Assembly: GCA_949361645.1 (NCBI GenBank)
Contig: OX442426.1
Location: 620,001 to 684,000 of the forward strand
Length of the DNA stretch: 64,000 bases
Origin: Spongilla lacustris
Lineage: Eukaryota; Porifera; Demospongiae; Spongillida; Spongillidae
Reading direction: 5' to 3'
In this document: positions 44,191-56,300 of the stretch, in pieces
Layout of the letters: each line of letters opens with the position of its first letter
How positions within the stretch are numbered: position 1 is the first letter of the stretch
Translations under genes and position numbers: made by a program
Notes under the pieces: model-generated
Databases searched by the model: none
Seen by the model: the letters and a program-made list of their open reading frames with translations, nothing else
Told to the model about the DNA's origin: nothing

Positions 44191-46000
44191 CATCAGGGTG
44201 TGGAGGGACTCCTGTGTGCCCTAGTATGGTCATCAGGGTGTGGAGGGACTCCTGTGTGCCCTAGTATGGTCATCAGGGTGTGGAGGGACTCCTGTGTGCC
44301 CTAGTATGGTCATCAGGGTGTGGAGGGACTCCTGTGTGCCCTAGTATGGTCATCAGGGTGTGGAGGGACTCCTGTGTGCCCTAGTATGGTCATCAGGGTG
44401 TGGAGGGACTCCTGTGTGCCCTAGTATGGTCATCAGGGTGTGGAGGGACTCCTGTGTGCCCTAGTATGGTCATCAGGGTGTGGAGGGACTCCTGTGTGCC
44501 CTAGTATGGTCATCAGGGTGTGGAGGGACTCCTGTGTGCCCTAGTATGGTCATCAGGGTGTGGAGGGACTCCTGTGTGCCCTAGTATGGTCATCAGGGTG
44601 TGGAGGGACTCCTGTGTGCCCTAGTATGGTCATCAGGGTGTGGAGGGACTTCTGTGTGCCCTAGTATGGTCATCAGGGTGTGGAGGGACTTCTGTGTGCC
44701 CTAGTATGGTCATCAGGGTGTGGAGGGACTCCTGTGTGCCCTAGTATGGTCATCAGGGTGTGGAGGGACTTCTGTGTGCCCTAGTATGGTCATCAGGGTG
44801 TGGAGGGACTTCTGTGTGCCCTAGTATGGTCATCAGGGTGTGGAGGGACTCCTGTGTGCCCTAGTATGGTCATCAGGGTGTGGAGGGACTTCTGTGTGCC
44901 CTAGTATGGTCATCAGGGTGTGGAGGGACTTCTGTGTGCCCTAGTATGGTCATCAGGGTGTGGAGGGACTTCTGTGTGCCCTAGTATGGTCATCAGGGTG
45001 TGGAGGGACTCCTGTGTGCCCTAGTATGGTCATCAGGGTGTGGAGGGACTTCTGTGTGCCCTAGTATGGTCATCAGGGTGTGGAGGGACTTCTGTGTGCC
45101 CTAGTATGGTCATCAGGGTGTGGAGGGACTCCTGTGTGCCCTAGTATGGTCATCAGGGTGTGGAGGGACTCCTGTGTGCCCTAGTATGGTCATCAGGGTG
45201 TGGAGGGACTTCTGTGTGCCCTAGTATGGTCATCAGGGTGTGGAGGGACTTCTGTGTGCCCTAGTATGGTCATCAGGGTGTGGAGGGACTTCTGTGTGCC
45301 CTAGTATGGTCATCAGGGTGTGGAGGGACTCCTGTGTGCCCTAGTATGGTCATCAGGGTGTGGAGGGACTCCTGTGTGCCCTAGTATGGTCATCAGGGTG
45401 TGGAGGGACTTCTGTGTGCCCTAGTATGGTCATCAGGGTGTGGAGGGACTTCTGTGTGCCCTAGTATGGTCATCAGGGTGTGGAGGGACTCCTGTGTGCC
45501 CTAGTATGGTCATCAGGGTGTGGAGGGACTCCTGTGTGCCCTAGTATGGTCATCAGGGTGTGGAGGGACTTCTGTGTGCCCTAGTATGGTCATCAGGGTG
45601 TGGAGGGACTCCTGTGTGCCCTAGTATGGTCATCAGGGTGTGGAGGGACTCCTGTGTGCCCTAGTATGGTCATCAGGGTGTGGAGGGACTCCTGTGTGCC
45701 CTAGTATGGTCATCAGGGTGTGGAGGGACTCCTGTGTGCCCTAGTATGGTCATCAGGGTGTGGAGGGACTCCTGTGTGCCCTAGTATGGTCATCAGGGTG
45801 TGGAGGGACTCCTGTGTGCCCTAGTATGGTCATCAGGGTGTGGAGGGACTCCTGTGTGCCCTAGTATGGTCATCAGGGTGTGGAGGGACTCCTGTGTGCC
45901 CTAGTATGGTCATCAGGGTGTGGAGGGACTCCTGTGTGCCCTAATATGGTCATCAGGGTGTGGAGGGACTCCTGTGTGCCCTAGTATGGTCATCAGGGTG
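44185..46000. repeat. 40-bp tandem array, about 45 copies
   Basis: Near-identical units containing GTATGGTCATCAGGGTGTGG. The only common variant is CCTGTGTG against TCTGTGTG, distributed in blocks, plus one CTAATATGG unit near 45941. It lies inside the RT pseudogene: the palm ends in GLLVN at its right edge and FSSSPT resumes at its left edge. Confidence 0.97.
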
Positions 46001-46500
46001 TGGTTGACCAATAAACCAAGTGGGGGACCCTTTTCTTCGATCAAAGCCAATACCTTCTGAACTGCAAAGCTTGGACCAGCCACAACCCCATCATCAAGGT
46101 ACCAGCTATGGAAAGACAAATTAGCACAATTAGGGTCAGAACATATGTCCTTCACCAAGATGTTCAACACAAGGCAGAATAAAAGAGGACCTATAAGGGA
46201 TCACCCTGTTGAACCCCACATTCAGATGTTAATGTTTCCATAGGGTGCCATAAAATTGGATGTTGACCATAACACCACAGAACCCAAGGGTAGAGTTCTG
46301 GGAAGTGTAGAGAGCACTCAGACAGGAAGGCCTGACGTGACACAACATTAAATGCATTCCTCATATCCAATTTCAAAACTGAGAAACCCTCATCCTTCCA
46401 GTTAGGCGGCAGAGAGTTTCGCCCACAGTTATGGGGCGAATGTCCAAAGCACAACTATCCTTGGACTTGCATTGACTAATGCTGTTAGGTTTCCACCTGT
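46001..46500 (-). pseudogene. Non-LTR retrotransposon reverse transcriptase palm
   Basis: Minus strand: a broken LDIRPI / TVG start, then FSVLKLDMRNAFNVVSR (motif A with catalytic Asp), SECGVQQGDPL (motif B), a 1-nt frameshift near 46190, GPLLFCLVLNILV, then SWYLDDGVVAGPS (motif C, YxDD) and IEEKGPPLGLLVN. All RT motifs A-C are visible but in two frames. The element copies itself through RNA; this copy is dead. Its thumb and C-terminal regions are found as separate fragments in the FReD cluster and at 30.2 kb. Confidence 0.85.
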
Positions 46501-47090
46501 CAGCTTAGGAAATGATCGTACGACGGGGAGGAGGTTAAAATCGGGAGCATTTTAATTAATTATATGCAAATAATAGCCGCCTGCCCGCATGGGTTTTGGT
46601 AAAAGGTCCGGACGGGAAACAACAATCACATTTGGAATGGCCTTATGAAGGACACAAGTGTGCAGTACCATCATTTATACCTGAGAGGCAAGCAGTACAT
46701 CCGTGTAATTCTGCTCAACCACTAAGCAATTTACATGTACATATAAACCAAGAGTCAAATGTATACCACGAACACTAACCATTTAATACCCCTTCCCATT
46801 CCCCCCTCCCCCCCCCAATATTCGCAACTCTAGGCCACGTGTTACAACAAAGGTGACTGGTCAGAGTTGTTTCTAACTGTTAGTACCCTTTTAGGCTTTT
46901 GGTGGACTTCACATACTATTACATACGGGGAACTCCGCCTGCACCCCCGACATATGCAAGGAGAAAGCTGGTTATATTAATTTTAATAAATATGAGTACA
47001 TATGTAATACATGTAATAGAAATATGTGCTGGCATGTATACATGTGTAATATTTCTTGTTGCAATATAATGCACCTATCAATGGTAAGTG
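46501..47090. other. No supported gene
   Basis: A 60-codon open frame at 46596-46778 shows no known domain. Exon(s) upstream of the SDR gene may lie here but cannot be identified. Confidence 0.35.
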
Positions 47091-47094
47091 CAAC

Positions 47095-47252
47095 CCACCC
47101 CCCGCCCCCCCCCCCCCCCAATCTGGGACATATAGGCATTGGGTGTGGTCAACAGCAAATTGCGCTGCGAGTTGACCAGTTATTAACCCCCAACCATGGG
47201 ACATTTGATTCAAATCCCCCATATGTCCCGGATTGGGGGGGGGGGGGGGGAC
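47095..47252. repeat. C-rich inverted repeat element in SDR intron
   Basis: CCCCCCAATCTGGGACATAT (about 47113-47132) and the inverse ATATGTCCCGGATTGGGGGG (47221-47240) flank about 90 bp. Probable small hairpin/MITE; no target duplication identified. Confidence 0.6.
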
Positions 47253-47331
47253 TTCATACATAGTAGTATTATGTGTGCACACTTTTCTCTCCCACACATG
47301 TACATTCGCACTCACAGCACTTACTTTACAG

Positions 47332-47810
<479 letters not shown>

Positions 47811-47869
47811 GTATGTAACTATAGTGCAGTGCAGCTGAGCACTGTACATGTTTTGCATGTCATCATGTA

Positions 47870-48060
47870 CATGTATGTGGGGTCATGGGTGTATGTGGGG
47901 TCATGGGTGTATGTGGGGTCATGGGTGTATGTGGGGTCAGGTGTATGTGAGGTCATGGGTGTATGTGGGGTCATGGGTGTATGTGGGGTCAGGTGTATGT
48001 GAGGTCATGGGTGTATGTGGGGTCATGGGTGTATGTGGGGTCATGGGTGTATGTGTAGGT
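47870..48060. repeat. 18-bp minisatellite, about 10 copies
   Basis: Units of TGTATGTGGGGTCATGGG, with shortened TCAGGTGTATGTGAGG variants in a regular pattern. Confidence 0.95.
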
Positions 48061-48289
48061 GGGTGTAACATGGTCCCTTATCTTAGTTATGTAAAACTGC
48101 CGTGTCCGAATTCGGATGCGGGATAAAGTTTTGGTATTGGCATCCTTTAAGGACAGATTTTAGAGGGAATTGTGCTTAGTATGCCGTTTCGTTGCGTGAA
48201 GTCCCAGGATCAGCTAGTATATAGTAAAATGATGGTTGAATCCAAGGCAGTTGCATTCGTGACTTTACTGATGGTTTGGCAGCGAATAG

Positions 48290-49061
48290 CAGGGGCGGAT
48301 CCAGGGTTTTGGGAAAGGGGGGGGGGGGGGGGCGGGGGCCAATAAATATATTCGCAACTGGGGGAGGGTACGGGAGGGGGCGTGCCCCTCCCGTGACAGC
48401 AAGGGGGTCTGGGGGAGCGCTGACTACCCCAGTGGGGTCTGGGGCGAAGCCCCAGCCGCTTTTTTGCTTTTGCGTTTATTTAGCATAAAATGCACAGTGA
48501 TATCCAATACATACATCACGCGATATCCGGATTACTAGAGCCTGCAATGGATAGCGACGAGAAAACTCTTCATTTTTCACAATGCTATGGTTCCTACTGC
48601 TACTTCGTGACGTAAAGCTTTTGTGAATTTGTGCCCGAAGCATGCACGTGGCCACGCACCAGCTACATGTCGGTCTATAAACGACTCGCGTATGTTTTAC
48701 TATAGTATTAGTACTTTTAGTTTGTTTAGCTCTATAGCTACGGTAATAACCTAGGAAAAGAATCTGAGATCCATCCCATTCACGTCTTTTGATCGCTTAC
48801 CTCAATTCCTGCTCACACGCACCATTCGATTGATCGCGCGATTAAATTCTAATTAACCACACATGCAAAATTAAATTTCGTTAATAGGGAGGGTTTAGTT
48901 AGATCGATCTAGATCCCGCTTGGCTAGAACAATGTGCAAGCCTGCAAAGGATGGTAACATGCAGAACGCTGCATAGATTACAGTATGCATTACGTCATTC
49001 TTGTGCATTACGTCATTCTTCATAGGGGGGTCCGGACCCCCCCCCCCTAAATCCGCCCCTG
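48290..49061. mobile_element. MITE with CAGGGGCGGAT termini, 5-bp TSD AATAG
   Basis: Starts CAGGGGCGGATCCAGG and ends ATCCGCCCCTG, flanked by AATAG (48285-48289, 49062-49066). It has the same end type as 21921-22591, with a matching GTCCGGACCCCCC block near one end. Confidence 0.85.
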
Positions 49062-49089
49062 AATAGAAAGCCACTAACTGCACTAAGTC

Positions 49090-49599
49090 CACAGTGGTTT
49101 AAAACCAGGGGTGATGCAGACATTTTTGAATTGTGTACTTTTAAATTAGGATCAATATTGCTATTATAGTAGTGAGAATGTTTATAAAAATAATTATTAA
49201 ATTATACTTAAATATTAATAGATATAATCAAACCACTGAATTCAAGATATAAGAAATGTTATTTTTCTCAAGATTTATTAACATTTTAGTCTTTATTCCC
49301 AAAGTACACTACAAGCCTTATATTTTAGCACATATTGATGCAAATAAATAAAATAGATCAGTTAACACTTCAATAAAATAGGTGTATAAGCTATCGCATG
49401 TAGTCGAGTATAAAGACGTTGATGTTAGAGCTCAAATTTTTCATCTGTTTTTAGCTTCAACATTCTAAAACAAACTGAATTTCCATATTTTCACATTTAT
49501 TTTAGTAATATCTGATACTTTGGACTATTTTGAGTTAAATTATGTAAAAAAACATCAAGGTCATATCCTAGCCCGATGTCTGCATCTTAAACCACTGTG
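49090..49599. mobile_element. MITE with CACAGTG termini, 5-bp TSD AAGTC
   Basis: 510 bp. Left end CACAGTGGTTTAA, right end the exact inverse; both have GATGCAGACA a few bases further in. AAGTC flanks both sides (49085-49089, 49600-49604). The interior is AT-rich and noncoding. CACAGTG equals the V(D)J recombination-signal heptamer, and 5-bp duplications are typical of RAG and Transib transposition; no A-rich nonamer stands at 12- or 23-bp spacing. Confidence 0.85.
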
Positions 49600-49975
49600 A
49601 AGTCGGAGGATGAAAAAAAAACCTCGGCCATATACAATGAATTTCATTATAAAGTTGACGTCATTGTATTTCTTGGGAGTGGTAACGTTCTTTTTACATG
49701 TGTACATGTACAAGTAAAACAGGAGACCACAAGCGGGCGACAAGTCAGATGTAGGAAAGCATCATCACCTATTTGGGCACCTCTGAAGAGGAAAAGAACC
49801 GTTGTCGACTCCATCACCACTCCCACGAAATACAATAGTTACGAAACGGCATACTAAACACAATTCCCTCAAAAATATGTCCTTAAAGAATGCCAATACC
49901 GAAACCTTTCCCCACATTTTCGAATTCGGACACGGCAGTTTTAGATAAGGGACCATGTTACACTTACACACCGAA

Positions 49976-50600
49976 TTTCAGCGCAATCCAACATATAACG
50001 GTGGAGAAATCCACTAAAAACTACTTCTTTAGGGTAGTTACTGAAAATGAAACGCTATGCAGTCAGGAAGTCACGTGAATAGTTGTGGTTTTGTATTTTT
50101 AATGCCAGATGATGCATAAACAAGATTCCTTAATTAGATTTCTCATTTTGAATATCCATATCCCAAACCAGGTTTTTAAGAAGTCCACTCAAATGTAAAA
50201 GTGATGAAAATTGGCGGAAGTTAAACCATAGATATTTGATCTAAAATCTATGGTTAAATGTTCCTTTCCAAAGTAGCCGCTTTAGGCGCTATAGAGTTCG
50301 TAATGGAGACGCCGTGTGATTTGGGTCATAAATAGAATGCATTATATGGCTTGGAGCCCAACAGATGTTGATGGAGTCAGGACCATAGCAGTACAGTTAT
50401 AATAGTGGTATACAGTGTAGTGATTAAAGAACATTCAATAGTTATATGTTGTGTTTACGTAAAATGGTTGATGGGGGTATTGTAATTTGTATCGGAATTG
50501 TACCGTATACTCGCAACGTTGTGTATACATGTGTACAGCTCGACTCGAGCAATTGGCTATGTGCAAAATGTCTCCACGTGTCACTCGTTCAAATCATTGC
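49976..50600. other. No supported gene
   Basis: Contains a short inverted pair AAACCATAGAT...ATCTATGGTT (50224-50257). Otherwise unremarkable. Confidence 0.4.
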
Positions 50601-50601
50601 C

Positions 50602-50904
50602 CTATCGTGCCCTCTCATCCTGAGGGCGCTTCAACTCGGTAATTTTATCTTTAAGCTCCTGAGGTAGAACCATGTTGAAGCCGGGGTATGTACGCGGGTG
50701 GACATCCAAATTGTACAAACAGGCAAACTCTTTGGCAGCCTGCATGGAGCTCGATGCCACACATGATTCAGACACAGCGGTGGGTGGTATAAATGCAGCT
50801 GGCTTTGCCTTCTTTGAGGCACAAACCAAGAAAGATGTTGAGCTCATCAGTAAGAGGGCCGTACCAATAGAAGAGGTAATATGAGCACTCGCATTCAGGA
50901 GCAT
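50602..50904 (-). CDS. Hypothetical exon, about 100 codons
   Basis: Open on minus and protein-like: LLMSSTSFLVCASKKAKPAA, MQAAKEFACLYNLDVHPRTY, VLPQELKDKITELKRPQDE, ending in a stop at 50602. Composition is natural (no low complexity) and charged residues alternate as in a soluble helix. I do not recognise the family. It may be the last exon of a gene whose upstream part lies toward 50.95 kb, where the MITE 51004-51618 is inserted. Confidence 0.35.
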   Translation of the reverse strand: MLLNASAHITSSIGTALLLMSSTSFLVCASKKAKPAAFIPPTAVSESCVASSSMQAAKEFACLYNLDVHPRTYPGFNMVLPQELKDKITELKRPQDERAR

Positions 50905-51003
50905 TACGTTGCGTCATGTACGTGGAAAACCTGCCCTCGGCCATTCTCAGCTCCTAGGGATAGTAGCAAGTCTGGACAACCGTAATGGGTTCCATCAGAG
51001 ATA

Positions 51004-51618
51004 TAGTCTCGTACCCAGACCCACACTCGCAGTAGCGGATGGATTACATCACCGCTACGCGAGAAATGGGTCTGGTAAACAGCCTACATGTCACTTTCGC
51101 GCCAATAGTGACGTAATGGGTGTACGTCTCATTAATGGTGGCAACAAGGGAGTAAAAAGGGCGGAGCTTCGCCGCCATACTGTCAAACACAAAGTGGCAG
51201 TAAGGGAAGCCAACAACCAGGCAGCAGCACGTAACGACCTTCGTTTAACTTCAGTTAACGTGGGTCATGCGCGCCCTTACAAACAGTTTGTAGTTTGTTG
51301 AAAGTACATGTATGGCGGCGTAGCTCGGCCTTTTTTACTCCCTCCTTTGGTTCGTTTTGCTTAGGTCGAGTTAGGACCTTTAGTAAGCGAAATACACAGT
51401 ACCGTTGTCTCTAGTACTACTGACTGTTTAGGTAACCATGCAATTTATTAACATATTGCACCTTGATTGTGACGTCACGGGTGCTCTGCATTCTGATTGT
51501 ACGCTTTTTTTTGCAGATGCCCAGAACGACTTTTGTTAGGCTGTTTACCAGACCCTATGTCGTTGCATTATACCGTAAGCGATAATGCTACGTACGTTTG
51601 GGTCTGGGTACGAGACTT
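51004..51618. mobile_element. TIR element with AGTCTCGTACCCAGACCC ends, 10-bp flanking repeat
   Basis: The 19-bp inverted ends AGTCTCGTACCCAGACCCA lie at 51005-51023 and 51599-51617. A second inverted pair GGGTCTGGTAAACAGCCT occurs at 51067-51084 and 51538-51555. The left end folds on itself (CGCAGTAGCGG against CCGCTACGCG). ATCAGAGATA is present on both sides (50994-51003, 51619-51628), consistent with a 9-10-bp target duplication as made by Mutator-like elements. No protein. Related to 6408-7602. Confidence 0.8.
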
Positions 51619-51629
51619 ATCAGAGATAG

Positions 51630-52350
51630 GCAGAGACGCTCGGACAGAGATATTGGCAACGCGTCACGTGAGCCGTACTAATATTATGTTAATACCAGGT
51701 TTTAATCGCACGTGCATGTATTAAGTGTGAAACGTACATCAAAATTCGTTTGTTTGTTGCAACCACGAAAGGAAGACCGTACGCACTGCTGTAATCAAGT
51801 ATGTTATAATAGAAGGTATTGTTTTTTGTTGTCATTTACCGGGTATAGGGGAGTCGAGACTTTGACGCGTGATTTCAAATTGTCGCCCTTTCCTTATTAT
51901 TACTAGTACTAGTAGGCCTATTTTAGTGTCCAGGTACATGTTATAGTGTGCCCCACACGTTTGATTCACGGCGTGTATATTTTAAAGGGAAAATTATGAA
52001 ATTTAGATTGGGGCAATATCGGAAGCTGAGAAATTATGAGTCTGTACCTGTCGGTAGGCTATTTCTGTTTCTTCGTCCCCGACTATCACTCTATTGGCCT
52101 GTCCTCTTACCATGGCATAGTATCGTTACTGGCATTAGCAGTGATTTCAGAATGTTTATTGTATGATAACTACACATGTAGGTTTTTGTACGTTTAAAGT
52201 TGAAAATATCTGTTCGCGGGATGTATTTGACAGTGCATGCACACATGTGTAGTGAAAATTCGTATCAGATCGTGGTTTACTTTAACAGTGGCGCTATGGT
52301 ACCATTTTTTAGTTCTGACTTTTTTTATACCTAGGTAACAGGTGACTGTT
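51630..52350. other. No supported gene
   Basis: Several short open frames, none with a recognisable domain. Confidence 0.4.
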
Positions 52351-52577
52351 TTCCTACCTGGCACAACGTGGTACAAGCGGATACACCTGTCCGGGGTGTG
52401 GTGTGCTTATCATATTGACCAAGACATTTGAACACCTTGTCCAGCAGTGCGCTGTCCAATACAAGTGCCATGCATCACATTCCAACCCATGGACGAATAT
52501 CTCTTCCCTCCCTCTCTCTCCTCCTCTCCCTTCTGACCGACCGGTAGGGTACAAGCTCACCCACTGTCCAGCAGTGG

Positions 52578-52680
52578 GTGCATGAGCCAGTCCAGCCACC
52601 TCCCCCTGTATGCCTCCAGTCCAGCCACCTCCCCCTGTATGCCTCCAGTCCAGCCACTTCCCCCTGTATACCTCCAGTCT
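52578..52680. repeat. 29-bp minisatellite, 3 copies, ending in an acceptor-like site
   Basis: CCAGTCCAGCCACCTCCCCC units; the last ends ATACCTCCAG|TCTTTGCTG, a plausible splice acceptor for the exon that follows. Confidence 0.85.
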
Positions 52681-52818
52681 TTGCTGATGTTGGAAATGTG
52701 GCAGCCAGCAGTTAACTATTTTGATGAGGATGAGTACTTTGGAGTGAATGGGATACCCAGGTGTGACATGTTGTACTTCATGGAGGCCTTTCACAATGCC
52801 ACAGTCTTCAGTAGTTGA
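52680..52818 (+). CDS. Possible terminal exon, unidentified
   Basis: Plus-strand frame: LLMLEMWQPAVNYFDEDEYF, GIPRCDMLYFMEAFHNAT, VFSS stop at 52818. It is protein-like and acidic and has no known motif I can name. Weak. Confidence 0.25.
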
Positions 52819-52835
52819 AGATGGCACCTTTCCTA

Positions 52836-52927
52836 GTTCTAGTAGTGCCCAGACCATGGTCCAGTAGTGCCCAGACCTTGGTCCAGTAGTGCCCAGACCG
52901 TGGTATAGTAGTGCCCAGACCGTGGTC
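52836..52927. repeat. 22-bp minisatellite, 4 copies
   Basis: AGTAGTGCCCAGACCATGGT units with ATGG/TTGG/GTGG variants. Confidence 0.9.
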
Positions 52928-53389
52928 CAGCCATTTGGTTACCTCACTCTACTTCACATCAGATATCTCAAGCTGAAGTCTAGAGCATTAAGCTCTTTTA
53001 TGCATGTGTGTGGATTTTACTGCTTTTGTGTGGATTCGGGTGCGGATAGCATGCTTTAATATTAAACATGTGTGCAATAAAAATGGCACGTGAAATCGAT
53101 GTGGGATTACGGATAGATGGAAAGGAAGAAGCGTTTCCTCTTTCCATGGGCAGGTAGTGTCAGTCGAAACGGCTCTCCACTTCATCATTGAGTGGCACGA
53201 ACCGTGCTTCACCAGGTTCTAAGTTGCTTAAGCAATTCCAGTACCAGGTATTTATAGCCATAATTGTATATATATATATTATGATGCACAATAGCTCTTC
53301 CAACACTTTGCAGTGCAATTACACGAGAAAATACCTATTTGGAATCACAATTTGTGTATGGATTATTATGAGGTGTACCATGCCTCGCA

Positions 53390-56300
53390 AGTGCACCTTG
53401 ACTTGACCCCCACAAGTACACCTTGACTTGTCTTGACCCCCACAAGTACACCTTGACTTAACCCCCACAAGTACACCTTGACTTGACCCTCACAAGTACA
53501 CCTTGACTTGACCCTCACAAGTACACCTTGACTTGACCCCCACAAGTACACCTTGACCTTGACTTGACCCCCACAAGTGCACCTTGACTTGACCCTCACA
53601 AATACACCTTGACTTGAACCCCACAAGTACACCTTGACTTGACCCTCACAAGTACACCTTGACTTGAACCCCACAAGTGCACCTTGACTTGACCCCCACA
53701 ATTACATCTTGACTTGACCCCCACAAGCACATCTTGACTTGACCCCCACAAGTACACCTTGACTTGACCCCCACAAGCACATCTTGACTTGACCCCCACA
53801 AGTACACCTTGACTTGACTCCCACAAGTACACCTTGACTTGACCCCCACAAGTGCACCTTGACTTGACCCCCACAAGCACACCTTGACTTGACCCCCACA
53901 ATTGCACCTTGACTTGACCCCCACAAGTACACCTTGACTTGACCCACACAAGTGCACCTTGACTTGACCCCCACAAGTACACCTTGACTTGACCCCCACA
54001 AGTACACCTTGACTTGACCCCCACAAGTACACCTTGACTTGACCCCCACAAGTACACCTTGACTTGACCCCCACAAGTACACCTTGACTTGACCCCCACA
54101 ATTGCACCTTGACTTGACCCCACAAGTACACTTTGACTTGACCCCCACAAGTACACCTTTACTTGACCCCCACACGTACACCTTGACTTGACCCTAACAA
54201 GTACACCTTGACTTGAACCCCACAAGTACACCTTGACTTGACTCCCACAATTACATCTTGACTTGACCCCCACAAGTACACCTTGACTTGATCCCCACAA
54301 GTACACCTTGACTTGACCCCCACAAGTACACCTTGACTTGACCCCCTCAAGTACACCTTGACTTGACCCCCACAAGTACACCTTGACTTGACCCCCACAA
54401 GTACACCTTGACTTGACCCCCACAAGTACACCTTGACTTGACCCCCACAAGTACACCTTGACTTGACCCCCTCAAGTACACCTTGACTTGACCCACACAA
54501 GTGCACCTTGACTTGACCCCCACAAGTACACCTTGACTTGACCCCCACAAGTACACCTTGACTTGACCCCACACGTACACCTTGACTTGACCCTAACAAG
54601 TACACCTTGACTTGACCCCCACAAGTGCACCTTGACTTGACCCTCACAAGTACATCTTGACTTGACCCTCACAAGTACACCTTGACTTAACCCCCACAAG
54701 TACACCTTGACCCCCACAAGTGCACCTTGACTTGACCCTCACAAGTACACCTTGACTTGACCCCCACAAGTACACCTTGACTTGACTCCCACAAGTACAC
54801 CTTGACTTGACCCCCACAAGTGCACCTTGACTTGACCCCCACAAGTACACCTTGACTTGACCCCTACAATTGCACCTTGACTTGACCCCCACAAGTACAC
54901 CTTGACTTGACCCACACAAGTGCACCTTGACTTGACCCCTATAAGTACACCTTGACTTGACCCCCACAAGTACACCTTGACTTGACCCCACAAGTACACC
55001 TTGACTTGACCCCCACAATTGCACCTTGACTTGACCCCACAAGTACACCTTGACTTGACCCCCACAAGTACACCTTGACTTGACCCCCACAAGTACACCT
55101 TGACTTGACCCCTATAAGTACACCTTGACTTGACCCCCACAAGTACACCTTGACTTGACCCCACAAGTACACCTTGACTTGACCCCCACAATTGCACCTT
55201 GACTTGACCCCACAAGTACACCTTGACTTGACCCCCACAAGTACACCTTGACTTGACCCCCACAAGTACACCTTGACTTGACTCCCACAATTACATTTTG
55301 ACTTGACCCCCACAAGTACACCTTGACTTGACCCCCACAAGTACACCTTGACTTGACCCCCACAAGTACACCTTGACTTGACTCCCACAATTACATCTTG
55401 ACTTGACCCCCACAAGTACACCTTGACTTGACCCCCACAAGTACACCTTGACTTGACCCCCACAAGTACACCTTGACTTGACCCCCTCAAGTACACCTTG
55501 ACTTGACCCCCACAAGTACACCTTGACTTGACCCCCACAAGTACACCTTGACTTGACCCCCACAAGTACACCTTGACTTGACCCCCACAAGTACACCTTG
55601 ACTTGACTTCCACAAGTACACCTTGACTTGACCCACACAAGTGCACCTTGACTTGACCCCCACAAGTACACCTTGACTTGACCCCCACAAGTACACCTTA
55701 ACTTGACCCCCACAAGTACACCTTGACTTGACCCCCACACGTACACCTTGTCTTGACCCTCATAAGTACACCTTGACTTGAACCCCACAAGTACACCTTG
55801 ACTTGACTCCCACAATTACATCTTGACTTGACCCCCACAAGTACACCTTGACCTGACCCCCACAAGTACACCTTGACTTGACCCCCACAAGTACACCTTG
55901 ACTTGACCCCCTCAAGTACACCTTGACCCCCTCAAGTACACCTTGACCCCCTCAAGTACACCTTGACCCCCTCAAGTACACCTTGACCCACACAAGTACA
56001 CCTTGATTTGACCCCCACAAGTACACCCCTGACCCCCACAAGTACACCTTGACTTGACCCCCACAAGTACACCTTGACTTGACCCACACAAGTGCACCTT
56101 GACTTGACCCCCACAAGTACACCTTGACTTGACCCCCACAAGTACACCTTAACTTGACTCCCACAAGTACACCTTGACTTGACCCCCACAAGTACACCTT
56201 GACTTGACCCCACACGTACACCTTGACTTGACCCTCACAAGTACACCTTGACTTGAACCCCACAATTACATCTTGACTTGACCCCCACAAGTACACCTTG

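Larger units (their letters stand above)
48063..49975. mobile_element. Long-TIR element hosting two nested MITEs
   Basis: 48063-48205 is inverted at about 49835-49975. Matches include GTGTAACATGGTCCCTTATC, ACTGCCGTGTCCGAATTCG, GGTATTGGCAT and AGTATGCCGTTTCGT. The interior is occupied by the MITEs 48290-49061 and 49090-49599 plus about 230 bp. No transposase is seen. The outer boundary and target duplication are unclear. Confidence 0.65.

Noticed and set aside
44185..46000. CRISPR-like array
   Set aside because: Units are contiguous with no unique spacers, and the DNA is clearly eukaryotic; it is a minisatellite. The same applies to the other arrays.
53596..54456. Trp/Gly-rich 286-codon frame as an ordinary gene
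   Set aside because: It is one of many overlapping open frames of the 25-bp satellite; kept only as an observation about the array.
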